From positions 1 to 64,000 of the forward strand of contig NZ_PDKB01000006.1 of NCBI RefSeq assembly GCF_003316695.1: a stretch of DNA of 64,000 bases, read 5' to 3'. The position numbers were made by a program, and so were the translations under genes. Positions 8,181-15,533 of the stretch are shown piece by piece (position 1 is the stretch's first letter; every line of letters begins with the position of its first letter). This stretch comes from Aliarcobacter vitoriensis. Lineage in GTDB: Bacteria; Campylobacterota; Campylobacteria; Campylobacterales; Arcobacteraceae. A model generated the notes under the pieces. That model made no database searches. It was not told the DNA's origin and worked only from the letters and a program-made list of their open reading frames with translations.

Positions 8181-8258
8181 GTTTAACTGCTAATGTTTAA
8201 AATGAACTAATAAATTACCCTGCACGGTAATTTTATTAGTTCTACTGATTTGTTATGT
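8181..8258 (-). other. Long hairpin, terminator or integron attC-like site
   Basis: Arms at 8204-8219 and 8226-8242 pair over 16 bp with one bulged base and a six-base loop (CTGCAC). Outside them lie GTTTAAC at 8181-8187 (GTTAAAC on the minus strand, fitting the GTTRRRY box) and GTTATGT at 8252-8258 (ACATAAC on the minus strand, a poor RYYYAAC box containing the upstream gene's stop). Total length and position, directly after a gene's stop codon, suit an attC site. Outer-arm pairing is weak, so a plain transcription terminator is the alternative. Confidence 0.4.
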
Positions 8259-9101
8259 ATCATGCCCAACCACATAGAAAGCTCTCCAATTCTTTGGAAA
8301 CTTATTATCAGCCCAAACTTGTTCAAATTTAGATTCTCCCCAAAAGTCATTTGTAACATAAAAGACAGCATAGTAAACATTGTAATCTTGATCACCATTA
8401 TAACCTTTTACATCTGCTGCAATTTGTTCTATTGTTGTTTTTAGTTTAGTTTCATCTTTTGCATATTTATATTCAATAGCAGCGCTTAATTCTGGAATTA
8501 AAATATCAGGTTTAAACTCTTTTGCTGTTTTGAGAAAGTTAGAAGATGCATTTTTTGATGTAGGAAATATTGACTCAAGGAGTATTTTTACTTCATTGTA
8601 TACTTGGGGTTCTGATGTTGGTTTTTTTCCCATTTTATAAATCACTGTTGCAGTGTTTTTTAAAATAGTTTCTAAATATTTAATTCCTGTTTGTTTAACG
8701 CTTAAGTCTTTTTTGAAAAAATCAAAAGGACTCAAGAAAGACCATAGCTCATGCAAATATTGACTATATATTTGTCCATTAAAAGGTTCAAAATCAATCC
8801 CGTTATATGCGTCAGTTGTATTGGGGAACTCACCAAACTTTTTTATAAAAACGTCTAAATAACTATTTAATTTCATCATGTCAAAATAGCAGATGATATG
8901 ATTATGTAGTGATTTAATCATGCTTTCATGAGAAAGATTCAATTGTTTATCTTCTTCGATCCACCAATCAGGTGGCGTTGATTTATTCAAATCGTGTTTT
9001 TGTCCAAATTGTTCGTGATTGAAAATTGTGTGCTGTAATTGTTCAAGTTCAGAAAACAATTTCAACATGTTGTGTTCTAAGTTAATTAGCTTGTCTTTCA
9101 A
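8253..9101 (-). CDS. PD-(D/E)XK nuclease-like protein
   Basis: In this 282-residue protein the pattern PDILIPELSAAIEYKYAKDE near residues 193-212 matches the PD...(E)xK catalytic core of restriction-endonuclease-like folds. It is followed by a helical IEQIAADVKGY segment and the hydrophobic strand YYAVFYVTNDFW. The N-terminal half is helical and may bind DNA or a partner. It starts with TTG at 9101 behind a strong AGGAG seven bases upstream. Codon choice (many CAC, AAC and CAG codons) is unlike the local genome and points to recent transfer. A restriction or other defence role is plausible; no methyltransferase is adjacent. Confidence 0.6.
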   Translation of the reverse strand: MKDKLINLEHNMLKLFSELEQLQHTIFNHEQFGQKHDLNKSTPPDWWIEEDKQLNLSHESMIKSLHNHIICYFDMMKLNSYLDVFIKKFGEFPNTTDAYNGIDFEPFNGQIYSQYLHELWSFLSPFDFFKKDLSVKQTGIKYLETILKNTATVIYKMGKKPTSEPQVYNEVKILLESIFPTSKNASSNFLKTAKEFKPDILIPELSAAIEYKYAKDETKLKTTIEQIAADVKGYNGDQDYNVYYAVFYVTNDFWGESKFEQVWADNKFPKNWRAFYVVGHDT

Positions 9102-9141
9102 AGTTTTTCTCCTATAGATACATACTATTAATTAAACATAC

Positions 9142-9171
9142 ATTATATACAACATAGTCTAAAATCAACAA
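9142..9171 (-). promoter_or_regulatory. Promoter of the nuclease-like gene
   Basis: Reading the minus strand, TTGTTG (9171-9166) and TATAAT (9147-9142) are 18 bp apart and lie about 40 bp upstream of the TTG start at 9101. The -10 is perfect and the -35 is fair. Confidence 0.55.
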
Positions 9172-9283
9172 ATAACATACACAAAAATATTATATATTGA
9201 AATAGTGAAAGCACTTTAAATAAGATAAATGTAAAAATTGTTCTAAAAATAAACTATAAAAACAAGTTCAACAAACTGTACTT

Positions 9284-9351
9284 TTGACACAAATTAGGAT
9301 TAGTAAGATTAAGTATGCCAAAACTCTAGGATTATCAATCTTTGACACAAA
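9284..9351. repeat. Two inverted copies of the candidate IS-end core
   Basis: TTGACACAAA occurs at 9284-9293 and again at 9342-9351, each the reverse complement of the TTTGTGTCAA at 7041-7050. The pair lies at the far side of the two foreign-looking genes, as expected if an IS element's right end survives here. No transposase C-terminus is recognisable in 9102-9376, so the element is heavily eroded if the reading is right. Confidence 0.35.
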
Positions 9352-9376
9352 GACTCTGAACAGTCTCTTTTTTATT

Positions 9377-10465
9377 CTATAATCCTAAATTAATAACCGC
9401 TTCTCGTCCACTATCAGGACTTAATTTAGCATATCTCAAAGTCATTTTTATATCTTTATGATTCATAAGCTTTTGAATTGTAAAGATGGGTGTTCCATTG
9501 ATAGCTAAATGACTTGCGAAAGTATGTCTTAATGTATGGATTACAACTTTATTTTTTCTATCATGTGTATCTATTCCATCATTAAAAAGATTGTCTAAAA
9601 TAGCTCTTAATCTCTTTTCAGGATTAGATGTAAAGATTTTGTCATTTAAAGATAGATTTTGAGTTCTAAGCTCTAATAAATACTTTAATTCATCTGTTAG
9701 AAAAGCTTTATAAGTTGAATTATTTTTAAAATCTTTTAAAGTTAAAAGATTGTGAGTAAAATCAATATCTTTTTTATGAATATTTAAAAGTGTTGCTAAT
9801 CTTCCACCAGTATTTAAAGCCAATTTAAAAAATAAATAAACTGTTTCATCTTCTTTTATTTCATAATATAAAGTTTGTATCTCCTCTTTAGTTAAAAATC
9901 TTTCTCTAGCATTATCAACATCAGAAAGATTTATATATTTAGTAAAATCATTTTTAATTAAATCGTTTTTCAAAGCATACTTAGTAATCGCTTTTAAAAT
10001 ATTTAGAATATTATTTATAGTTTTTGGAGCTAGTGGTTTCTTAGTTCTAATCCCATTTGTGGACTTTAAAACATTTGTAAATTTTAAAATATCATTTTTT
10101 GATAAGTTTTCTATATCGTAAGACTTAAAGAATGGTAATATATGAGTTTGATAATGTGATTTTATAGACCTAACTACATTATTTGAATTAAAATATTCAT
10201 TTGCTATTATTTCAATAGTTAAAATATTTCTTTTCTTTTTCATAGCAATAGCTGGTGGTTCTTCTCCATTTCTTTGCTTTGTAAGTATTTCATTTCTTTT
10301 TTGATTACAATAAGCTTCTCTTATACCCTCGCTAAATTTACCAATTTTTAACCAAATTTTTTTATTTGTATTCAATTCTTTATATGTGATATAATAAGTC
10401 TTATCAGCTTTTCCATTGGTTTGTGTTTCTCTAAAATATACTCCAGTTAGGTTAGTTTTTATCAT
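9377..10465 (-). CDS. Tyrosine site-specific integrase of the genomic island
   Basis: The catalytic residues of tyrosine recombinases are present in order: Arg in NTGGRLATLL (near residue 230), HTLRHTFASH (near 308-317), His in LMNHKDIKMT (near 336) and the nucleophile Tyr in LRYAKLS (near 345). The N-terminus resembles the arm-binding region of island and phage integrases, and a core-binding region precedes the catalytic domain. At 362 residues it is full length. It is transcribed away from the duplicated tRNA end 150 bp upstream, the usual integrase-att arrangement. It is the best candidate for inserting and excising the island. Confidence 0.93.
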   Translation of the reverse strand: MIKTNLTGVYFRETQTNGKADKTYYITYKELNTNKKIWLKIGKFSEGIREAYCNQKRNEILTKQRNGEEPPAIAMKKKRNILTIEIIANEYFNSNNVVRSIKSHYQTHILPFFKSYDIENLSKNDILKFTNVLKSTNGIRTKKPLAPKTINNILNILKAITKYALKNDLIKNDFTKYINLSDVDNARERFLTKEEIQTLYYEIKEDETVYLFFKLALNTGGRLATLLNIHKKDIDFTHNLLTLKDFKNNSTYKAFLTDELKYLLELRTQNLSLNDKIFTSNPEKRLRAILDNLFNDGIDTHDRKNKVVIHTLRHTFASHLAINGTPIFTIQKLMNHKDIKMTLRYAKLSPDSGREAVINLGL

Positions 10466-10530
10466 TTCATTTTATACCTTATTTATACCCATATAATGTG
10501 ATTATTGGATTTTATAAGTTTATTTGGATT

Positions 10531-10547
10531 TTGTCAAGACTTGACAA
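10531..10547. promoter_or_regulatory. Perfect 17-bp palindrome upstream of the integrase
   Basis: TTGTCAAG-A-CTTGACAA has perfect 8-bp arms. On the minus strand it contains TTGACA (10537-10532), which could be the -35 of the integrase promoter with TATAAA at 10516-10511 (a short 15-bp spacer). A second repeat, CAAATA (10545-10550) and TATTTG (10564-10569), lies beside it. Both could bind a repressor, an excisionase or the integrase arm domain. Confidence 0.5.
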
Positions 10548-10611
10548 ATAACCAATTTATGGCTATTTGTGAGCATTGTATTTTTTAAGATTTATTGTAA
10601 GATATATTTAT

Positions 10612-10639
10612 GTGAGTTCGAGTCCGACCAGCGGTACCA
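10612..10639 (+). other. Duplicated tRNA 3' end, island attachment site (attR)
   Basis: From about 10614 the sequence reads as the 3' part of a tRNA: T-loop TTCGAGT (10617-10623), T-stem and acceptor-stem 3' strands, and an encoded CCA at 10637-10639. No D-arm or anticodon arm precedes it, so it is a fragment, not a gene. Such a fragment beside an integrase is the classical footprint of integration into a tRNA gene. The intact tRNA should lie on the same strand at the other island end, left of the window. The isoacceptor cannot be read from this piece. Confidence 0.8.
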
Positions 10640-11290
10640 TTAAATTTTTATTAATAATTTATTATCTAGTTTATAAATAGTATTTGTTAGATTTACAATA
10701 AAAGTTTTATGATGAGATACGATAATCATAGATTTATTCAAAGAGTTTAATATATTTAAAATCTTTTTTTCACTCTCTTCATCTAAGGCATTGGTTGGTT
10801 CATCTAAAAGAAGAATTGTAGGATCATTTACCAAAATAGAAGATAATGCTACAAGTTTTTGTTCTCCTCCACTTAATTCAAATATTACTCTGTTTTCTAA
10901 ATGTAAAATATCTAATTTTTTTAATATTTCAATACTTTTTGTATAAGCTTCGTCTTTATTTAAACCTTTTACTCTAAGTGAAAACATAATATCTTCAATA
11001 ACTGTAATAGATAAGAAAAAACTACTTACATCTTGAGGTAAATAGCCTATATCATTTCTATATTTTTCATAGTCATTTTTATCCTTTACTAAATTATGGA
11101 AAAGATATATTTCTCCTTTATTTGGTCTTTCTAATCCAACAATCAATTTTAAAAGAGTAGATTTACCACAACCATTTGCACCAACTATTGCTATTTTTTC
11201 TTTATGACCTAAATCAAATGTTATATCTTCAAATAAAACTTTATCATCTTTTTTATATAAAATATTTTTTAAATTTAATGTACAACTCAT
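10640..11290 (-). CDS. nikO: Nickel ECF-type transporter ATPase NikO (CbiO family)
   Basis: This 216-residue ABC ATPase has Walker A GANGCGKST, signature LSGGEQ, Walker B ILLLDEPTNAL and the switch His in IVSHHK. It is the last gene of nikKMLQO and overlaps nikQ by 4 bp (ATGA). The subunit powers import of Ni2+ (or Co2+) through the NikM/NikQ membrane module. The adjacent hyp and hyd genes point to nickel for [NiFe] hydrogenase. Its stop codon lies one base from the tRNA-derived island boundary, so the island inserted right behind this operon without damaging it. Confidence 0.9.
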   Translation of the reverse strand: MSCTLNLKNILYKKDDKVLFEDITFDLGHKEKIAIVGANGCGKSTLLKLIVGLERPNKGEIYLFHNLVKDKNDYEKYRNDIGYLPQDVSSFFLSITVIEDIMFSLRVKGLNKDEAYTKSIEILKKLDILHLENRVIFELSGGEQKLVALSSILVNDPTILLLDEPTNALDEESEKKILNILNSLNKSMIIVSHHKTFIVNLTNTIYKLDNKLLIKI

Positions 11291-11931
11291 ATAAATGCCT
11301 TTAGAATTAAAGTTATAGAAATAAAAAAGATTAAAATAATATCATATTTACAAACTATAAAATCATCACTTAGAAAAATATCTCCTTGAAAATGTCGTAA
11401 TTCAAAAGTTGATTTCAAATTCATAGCTCTAGAAATACTTTTTACAAATAAAAGTCCAAAAATATTTCCAAAAGTTTTATAAGTAAACATATTGGTTTTC
11501 GCTTTAAAATTTCTTGTTATTAAAGAATTTTTTATATTCTGTATATCTAAACTTAATTCAAAAATCATCTTTACAGTAAAATATAAAGTTGATACAAATT
11601 TATTTGGGAATTTTAAAATATAACATCCTCTTACAATATCAAATCCATTTGAATTAGAAAATAGTAAAAGATTAAATAAAATTATCAAATTTACTCTAAT
11701 AAATAGATTTATAGCTTCATAAAAATTTGATTCTATATATAAAAATAATGATAAAACAAATATGAAAATATTTAAAAAGAATAGTTTCTTTAATATTTTA
11801 AAAAGATTATTAAAATTTATAATAAACAAAAAAACAATTGGAATTAAAAAATATATTTCAACATTTGAGAAACTTAAAAGTAAACTATATAAAAAAGCTA
11901 AAATCAAAGATATTGCAGGATTAAGATTCAA
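11287..11931 (-). CDS. nikQ: Nickel ECF-type transporter T component NikQ (CbiQ family)
   Basis: This 214-residue integral membrane protein has about five hydrophobic segments and a cytoplasmic Ala/Arg-containing region (FVKSISRAMNLKS near residue 155-167), where CbiQ-type proteins couple to the ATPase. It starts with TTG overlapping the nikL stop (TTGA) and ends overlapping the nikO start. It forms the transmembrane scaffold that links the substrate-binding NikM to NikO. Family assignment rests on topology, the coupling region and operon context. Confidence 0.85.
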   Translation of the reverse strand: MNLNPAISLILAFLYSLLLSFSNVEIYFLIPIVFLFIINFNNLFKILKKLFFLNIFIFVLSLFLYIESNFYEAINLFIRVNLIILFNLLLFSNSNGFDIVRGCYILKFPNKFVSTLYFTVKMIFELSLDIQNIKNSLITRNFKAKTNMFTYKTFGNIFGLLFVKSISRAMNLKSTFELRHFQGDIFLSDDFIVCKYDIILIFFISITLILKAFI

Positions 11932-12410
11932 TATTTTATTCTTTTTACAAATAAAAAAATTAAAAATATAAGTACTAAACCAAAAATAACTTTAAAGATT
12001 TCAAAATAGTTTAATTGTTCTTCTAAAACTATAATTTTATGTTTTAAAGCAATATTTTCTTCTTTTAATATATTTATCTCTAAATTTACATCATTATCTG
12101 ATAATAAACTATTGTTTAAAGTATTATCATTTTTTATCTCTTTTGATACAATATGACCTGATCCAGCATCAATTGTAACTTTTAACTCTTTTAAATATGT
12201 TTTAAAATTGTACTCTCCTTGTCTATCTAAAGTTCCATCAAAAATAATATTATTTTGATTATCTTCTATTTTAAATTGACAATTTATACAAGGCTTTGCA
12301 TTTGCAAAATATGAATTTATATAAAGATTATTATCTTGTAAATCTAAAAAAAGATTTATTTTGTGTGCAAATAAAATAATAGGAAATAAAAGTATAAGAA
12401 ATCTTAACAT
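11928..12410 (-). CDS. nikL: Nickel transport accessory protein NikL
   Basis: This 160-residue protein has a cleavable-looking N-terminal hydrophobic segment, a periplasmic beta-rich domain with a Cys-x2-Cys pair (CINC near residue 40) and an AGSGHI motif near 82. A coiled-coil stretch follows, and a single C-terminal membrane anchor (residues 137-156) ends in basic residues. This is the layout of NikL, an auxiliary component that replaces NikN in some ECF-type nickel importers. It overlaps nikM by 7 bp and nikQ by 4 bp. The cysteines may help metal capture, which is an inference. Confidence 0.78.
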   Translation of the reverse strand: MLRFLILLFPIILFAHKINLFLDLQDNNLYINSYFANAKPCINCQFKIEDNQNNIIFDGTLDRQGEYNFKTYLKELKVTIDAGSGHIVSKEIKNDNTLNNSLLSDNDVNLEINILKEENIALKHKIIVLEEQLNYFEIFKVIFGLVLIFLIFLFVKRIKY

Positions 12411-13009
12411 ATATTTGTACCTTTTAATAAATTTGGCATAATTTTTTTAATATATATAAGTAAAAATAGTGTAATTACACCTTCTAATATCATTGTTGGA
12501 ATATTTATAAGAAGTATAGAATATGCTACTTTTTCATATTCTTGTTTTGAAAATATAAGAAGTAAGAAAAGACTCAATGAAGCTATAAAAACTCCTAAAA
12601 ATCCAACTAAAAAAAATTTTATTTTTTCATTTACTCTTTTTAAAATCTCTAATTTAAAAAGTAAATATACACCATAGGAAGATACACCCATAATCAAAAT
12701 ATTTGCCCCAAGTGAACTAATCCCTCCGTATCCTAAAAGAAGTGCTTGTAAAATTAAAGCCAATGATATTGAAAATATTGATAAGTTACCTAAGAAGATT
12801 CCAATAAATCCTATAAGCATTAAATGTATTTGAGTAAATCCAAAAGGGATATGGATAAAAGAGGCAACAAAAAATAACGCACTGAAAGCTGCACTTAAAG
12901 ATATTTTTTCATTTGTAAGATTTTTAAAAGAATAAATTAAAAAGCCAAAAGAAACAATAGTAGAAACTATTGTTACTTCCAGACTTAAAACACCATCACT
13001 TATGTGCAT
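12404..13009 (-). CDS. nikM: Nickel ECF-type transporter substrate-binding component NikM
   Basis: The protein begins MHISDGVL, the signature of CbiM/NikM. In this family the N-terminal amine and His2 bind the metal deep in the membrane, so the start at 13009 is fixed by that motif. Six or seven hydrophobic segments follow across 201 residues. It gives the importer its specificity, and the neighbouring hydrogenase genes favour nickel over cobalt. It lies between nikK (7 bp upstream) and nikL (overlapping). Confidence 0.93.
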   Translation of the reverse strand: MHISDGVLSLEVTIVSTIVSFGFLIYSFKNLTNEKISLSAAFSALFFVASFIHIPFGFTQIHLMLIGFIGIFLGNLSIFSISLALILQALLLGYGGISSLGANILIMGVSSYGVYLLFKLEILKRVNEKIKFFLVGFLGVFIASLSLFLLLIFSKQEYEKVAYSILLINIPTMILEGVITLFLLIYIKKIMPNLLKGTNIC

Positions 13010-13016
13010 TTTTATC

Positions 13017-13739
13017 CTAATATGCTTTTATCCAAAGTAAAGCACCATTTTCAATTGGATATTTTTTACCTTTATACTCTTTTTCACCTTCTTCAATTAG
13101 TGCTGCAAATCCCCACCAACCTTTGTGATTCATAACAAAAGAAAAAACACCATTATCATCAGTCTTTACACTTTGAGTAATATGATTTTCAGTTGGAGCT
13201 TTTAATCCAAATTCATTGTATAACTCAACTTCTACTTGTACATTTGGCATAGCTTTTCCATCTTTTAGAACTTTTCCTTGAAAAATATTTCCAGAATATA
13301 AAGCAAAAGGTTTTGTAAGAGGAACAATTTCATACTCTAAACCAATTGGTTCATACCAACCATCTTCAACTCCAAAGGCACTTACAATTACTTTTGGAAC
13401 ATGACTTATAAATACTTCTTCAGCTTGTTCAAAATATGGTTCTGGTTGTACAAAAAACTGATAAACTCCTGGCTTTTTTATATCAAAATTTGTAGTCCAA
13501 GCTTTCTCTGAAAATTTTTTTATTTCAGTAATATTCAAAGAATTTTTTGTATCATTTACATAAAAACCTTTTGGCTTTTCCATATTCATTCCACTTTGTT
13601 CAAAAGGATGAATAAACATAGTTTCAATTTTTAAATTTGCATCTTTTTTATCAACAATATTATCTGTAGCTGGAATTAATGCTAAAAAATGGGCATTTGC
13701 ATACATTGCAAAACATAGAGCTAATAAGCTTTTCTTCAT
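13017..13739 (-). CDS. nikK: Periplasmic nickel-uptake protein NikK (DUF4198 family)
   Basis: This 240-residue protein has an N-terminal signal peptide ending near Ala-Asn-Ala-His (residues 13-17), then a beta-sandwich DUF4198 domain ending in LLWIKAY. The His after the signal cleavage site and HPFEQSGMNMEKPKG near residue 43-57 are candidate metal ligands. NikK is the extra periplasmic component of NikKMLQO importers, thought to deliver Ni2+ to NikM. It is the first gene of the nik operon: TATAAT lies about 20 bp upstream of its ATG, and the shared 20-bp motif at 13806-13825 lies further upstream. Confidence 0.85.
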   Translation of the reverse strand: MKKSLLALCFAMYANAHFLALIPATDNIVDKKDANLKIETMFIHPFEQSGMNMEKPKGFYVNDTKNSLNITEIKKFSEKAWTTNFDIKKPGVYQFFVQPEPYFEQAEEVFISHVPKVIVSAFGVEDGWYEPIGLEYEIVPLTKPFALYSGNIFQGKVLKDGKAMPNVQVEVELYNEFGLKAPTENHITQSVKTDDNGVFSFVMNHKGWWGFAALIEEGEKEYKGKKYPIENGALLWIKAY

Positions 13740-13805
13740 ATGTATCCTTTTATTTTTTAAAAATTATATCTTCCAATTATTTATGTAAAGTAAATTTTAG
13801 TATTT

Positions 13806-13825
13806 CTTATGTATTTTTAGAACAA
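13806..13825 (+). promoter_or_regulatory. Shared hydrogenase-regulon motif, copy 1 (upstream of nikK)
   Basis: CTTATGTATTTTTAGAACAA matches the motif at 22388-22407 in 19 of 20 positions and that at 37084-37103 (minus strand) in 16 of 20. It lies between hypA and nikK, 67-87 bp upstream of nikK and just upstream of its likely -35/-10 region, where an activator would bind. TTAGAAC here also pairs with GTTCTAA at 13836-13842, giving a 7-bp dyad with a 12-bp gap. Confidence 0.5.
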
Positions 13826-13827
13826 TA

Positions 13828-14169
13828 TTAATCTAGTTCTAAACTCATAAGATACATATCTTCTCCATCAGTTACTTTTAAATTTGTACTTTGACACTTT
13901 GGACAAGAAAATTCATGCTTTTCTAAAGTTGATTTTGTTTGGCAATCATGACATAAAATCTCAATTTTCTGGACATTTATCAAAAATTGTGCATCATGAC
14001 AAATGGTTTGTTCTTTAAAAGTATCAAAAGCAGTTTGAAGAAGATCTGGCTCAACTCCACTTAAAACTCCAATTTTTACAACTACTTTTGTAACTTTTTT
14101 TGCTTCATTTTGTCTTGCATGTTCTTCACAGCTTTCTAATAGTGATTGAACGATTGAATACTCGTGCAT
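13828..14169 (-). CDS. hypA: Hydrogenase nickel-insertion protein HypA
   Basis: HypA binds Ni2+ through its N-terminal Met-His-Glu and delivers it to the hydrogenase large subunit together with HypB. That motif (MHEYSIVQ) fixes the start at ATG 14169, inside the TAATG that ends hypE; an upstream TTG two codons earlier would bury the essential His2 and is unlikely. The zinc-binding motif CHDCQ...CPKCQ (near residues 72-93) is intact, and the length of 113 residues is standard. The protein may also serve urease-type nickel enzymes, but none is seen here. Confidence 0.95.
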   Translation of the reverse strand: MHEYSIVQSLLESCEEHARQNEAKKVTKVVVKIGVLSGVEPDLLQTAFDTFKEQTICHDAQFLINVQKIEILCHDCQTKSTLEKHEFSCPKCQSTNLKVTDGEDMYLMSLELD

Positions 14170-15167
14170 TAGCAAATCCTTGGAAGTAGTTCACCAGTTG
14201 GAGTATCTAAAAATCTTTTTGTTCCCCAAGAACTATTTAATATAACTCTTTGTGGATATTGTTGTGTTACTTTTCCAATAATACAGGCATTTTTTGCCTC
14301 TTCAAACTTATGTAAAATTTCTATTGCTTTTAAAGCATCATCTTTAGGAATTGCTAAAACAAAAGTTCCTTCATTTGCTAAATTTGTTGCTTCAAAACCT
14401 AACATTTCACAAACTCCTTTCACCTCATCACTTATTGGAATAATCTCTTCATCTACTTCTATGCAAATATTTGACTGTTTTGCCCACTCATTTAAAACAG
14501 CACTTACTCCACCTCTTGTTGCATCTCTTAAAGCAGTTATTTTAACACCACCATCAATAAGTGCTTTTACTTGTGGATATAAAGAGTTACAATCACTTTT
14601 TAAATTTGAGTTTAGTTCTATTCCCTCACGTGCTGTAAATATAGTAGCACCATGAGAGCCAATATCACGGCTTACAAGTATTAAATCATCTTGTGTTATA
14701 TTGTTTGAGCTAATTCCACTATAAAGAACTTCTCCTATTCCAGTTGTATTTATAAATATTTTATCAACTGCGCCCCTTGGCACTACTTTTGTATCACCAC
14801 TTACAATAATTGCTTCATTTTTGGCTAACTCTTCTTTCATAGAGTTTACTATGATTTCAAGTTGCTCCACTTCAAAACCTTCTTCAATGATAACTGAACA
14901 AGTAAGATATTTTGGCTTTGCGCCCATCATTGCTAAATCATTGCAAGTTCCACAAATGGCAAGTTTTCCTATATTTGCTCCACTAAAAAAAAGTGGACTT
15001 ACTGTAAAAGAATCTGTACTAAAAGCAAGTTTTCCATTTTCTATAATCGCAGCATCTTCACAATTTTGCAAAATATCATTTTTAAAGGCTTTATAAAACA
15101 CTTTAGATATAAGTTCATTGTTTTCAAGTCCACCATTTCCATGTGCTAAAGTAACTGTTTTCGTCAT
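14169..15167 (-). CDS. hypE: Hydrogenase maturation protein HypE
   Basis: HypE dehydrates the carbamoyl group that HypF places on its C-terminal Cys, producing the thiocyanate used to make the Fe-bound CN ligands. The protein ends PRIC, so the essential C-terminal cysteine is present. The PurM/AIR-synthase fold is recognisable from LAHGNGGLENNEL at the start, ISGDTKVVPRG near 144-154 and DATRGG in the middle. At 332 residues it is full length. It abuts the mazG-like gene (no spacer) and is coupled to hypA by TAATG. Confidence 0.96.
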   Translation of the reverse strand: MTKTVTLAHGNGGLENNELISKVFYKAFKNDILQNCEDAAIIENGKLAFSTDSFTVSPLFFSGANIGKLAICGTCNDLAMMGAKPKYLTCSVIIEEGFEVEQLEIIVNSMKEELAKNEAIIVSGDTKVVPRGAVDKIFINTTGIGEVLYSGISSNNITQDDLILVSRDIGSHGATIFTAREGIELNSNLKSDCNSLYPQVKALIDGGVKITALRDATRGGVSAVLNEWAKQSNICIEVDEEIIPISDEVKGVCEMLGFEATNLANEGTFVLAIPKDDALKAIEILHKFEEAKNACIIGKVTQQYPQRVILNSSWGTKRFLDTPTGELLPRIC

Positions 15168-15524
15168 CTATTTATCTTCTCTACTTTTACTATATTTTTT
15201 ACTTCCACCTTGCGAAGTTTCAGCTGGATATTTAGCTTCATTTTTTGTCATTTTATTTAATATAGCATCTTCTAAATCTATATTTAATTTCATACAAATT
15301 CGTATAAGATAAATAGCAATATCTGCAACTTCTTCTTTTGTATGAGCTAAGACATCTTCTGGTAAATTTTGTGATTCTTCAAAATTTAGCCATTGAAAAA
15401 TCTCATTTAGCTCTCCCACTTCACCATTTAGAGCCATAACTAGATTTTTTGGATTATGAAAACTTTCCCAATTTCTATCATCACTAAATTTTTGAATTCT
15501 TGCTTTTATTTTTTCTATATCCAT
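15168..15524 (-). CDS. MazG-like nucleotide pyrophosphohydrolase
   Basis: This 118-residue protein has the all-alpha NTP-PPase motifs EVGELNEIFQWL (near residue 34-45) and EEVADIAIYLIRI (near 65-77), whose acidic residues bind Mg2+. Such MazG/dCTPase-like enzymes hydrolyse non-canonical or excess NTPs. It has no known part in hydrogenase maturation, yet it sits immediately upstream of hypE in the same transcription unit and belongs to the block inserted between hypD and hypE. The Lys-rich tail after residue 100 looks disordered. Confidence 0.88.
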   Translation of the reverse strand: MDIEKIKARIQKFSDDRNWESFHNPKNLVMALNGEVGELNEIFQWLNFEESQNLPEDVLAHTKEEVADIAIYLIRICMKLNIDLEDAILNKMTKNEAKYPAETSQGGSKKYSKSREDK

Positions 15525-15533
15525 AAAAATCCT

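Noticed and set aside
9238-9246. Extra copies of the hydrogenase motif core TTAGAACAA (also inside coding DNA near 50216 and 52463)
   Set aside because: Only the 9-bp core matches; the extended CTTAT... half is missing, and a few chance copies are expected in DNA of this composition.
10540-10639. A complete tRNA gene ending in CCA
   Set aside because: Only the T-loop and acceptor 3' side are present; the preceding bases do not form a D arm or anticodon arm and the T-stem 5' strand does not pair properly.
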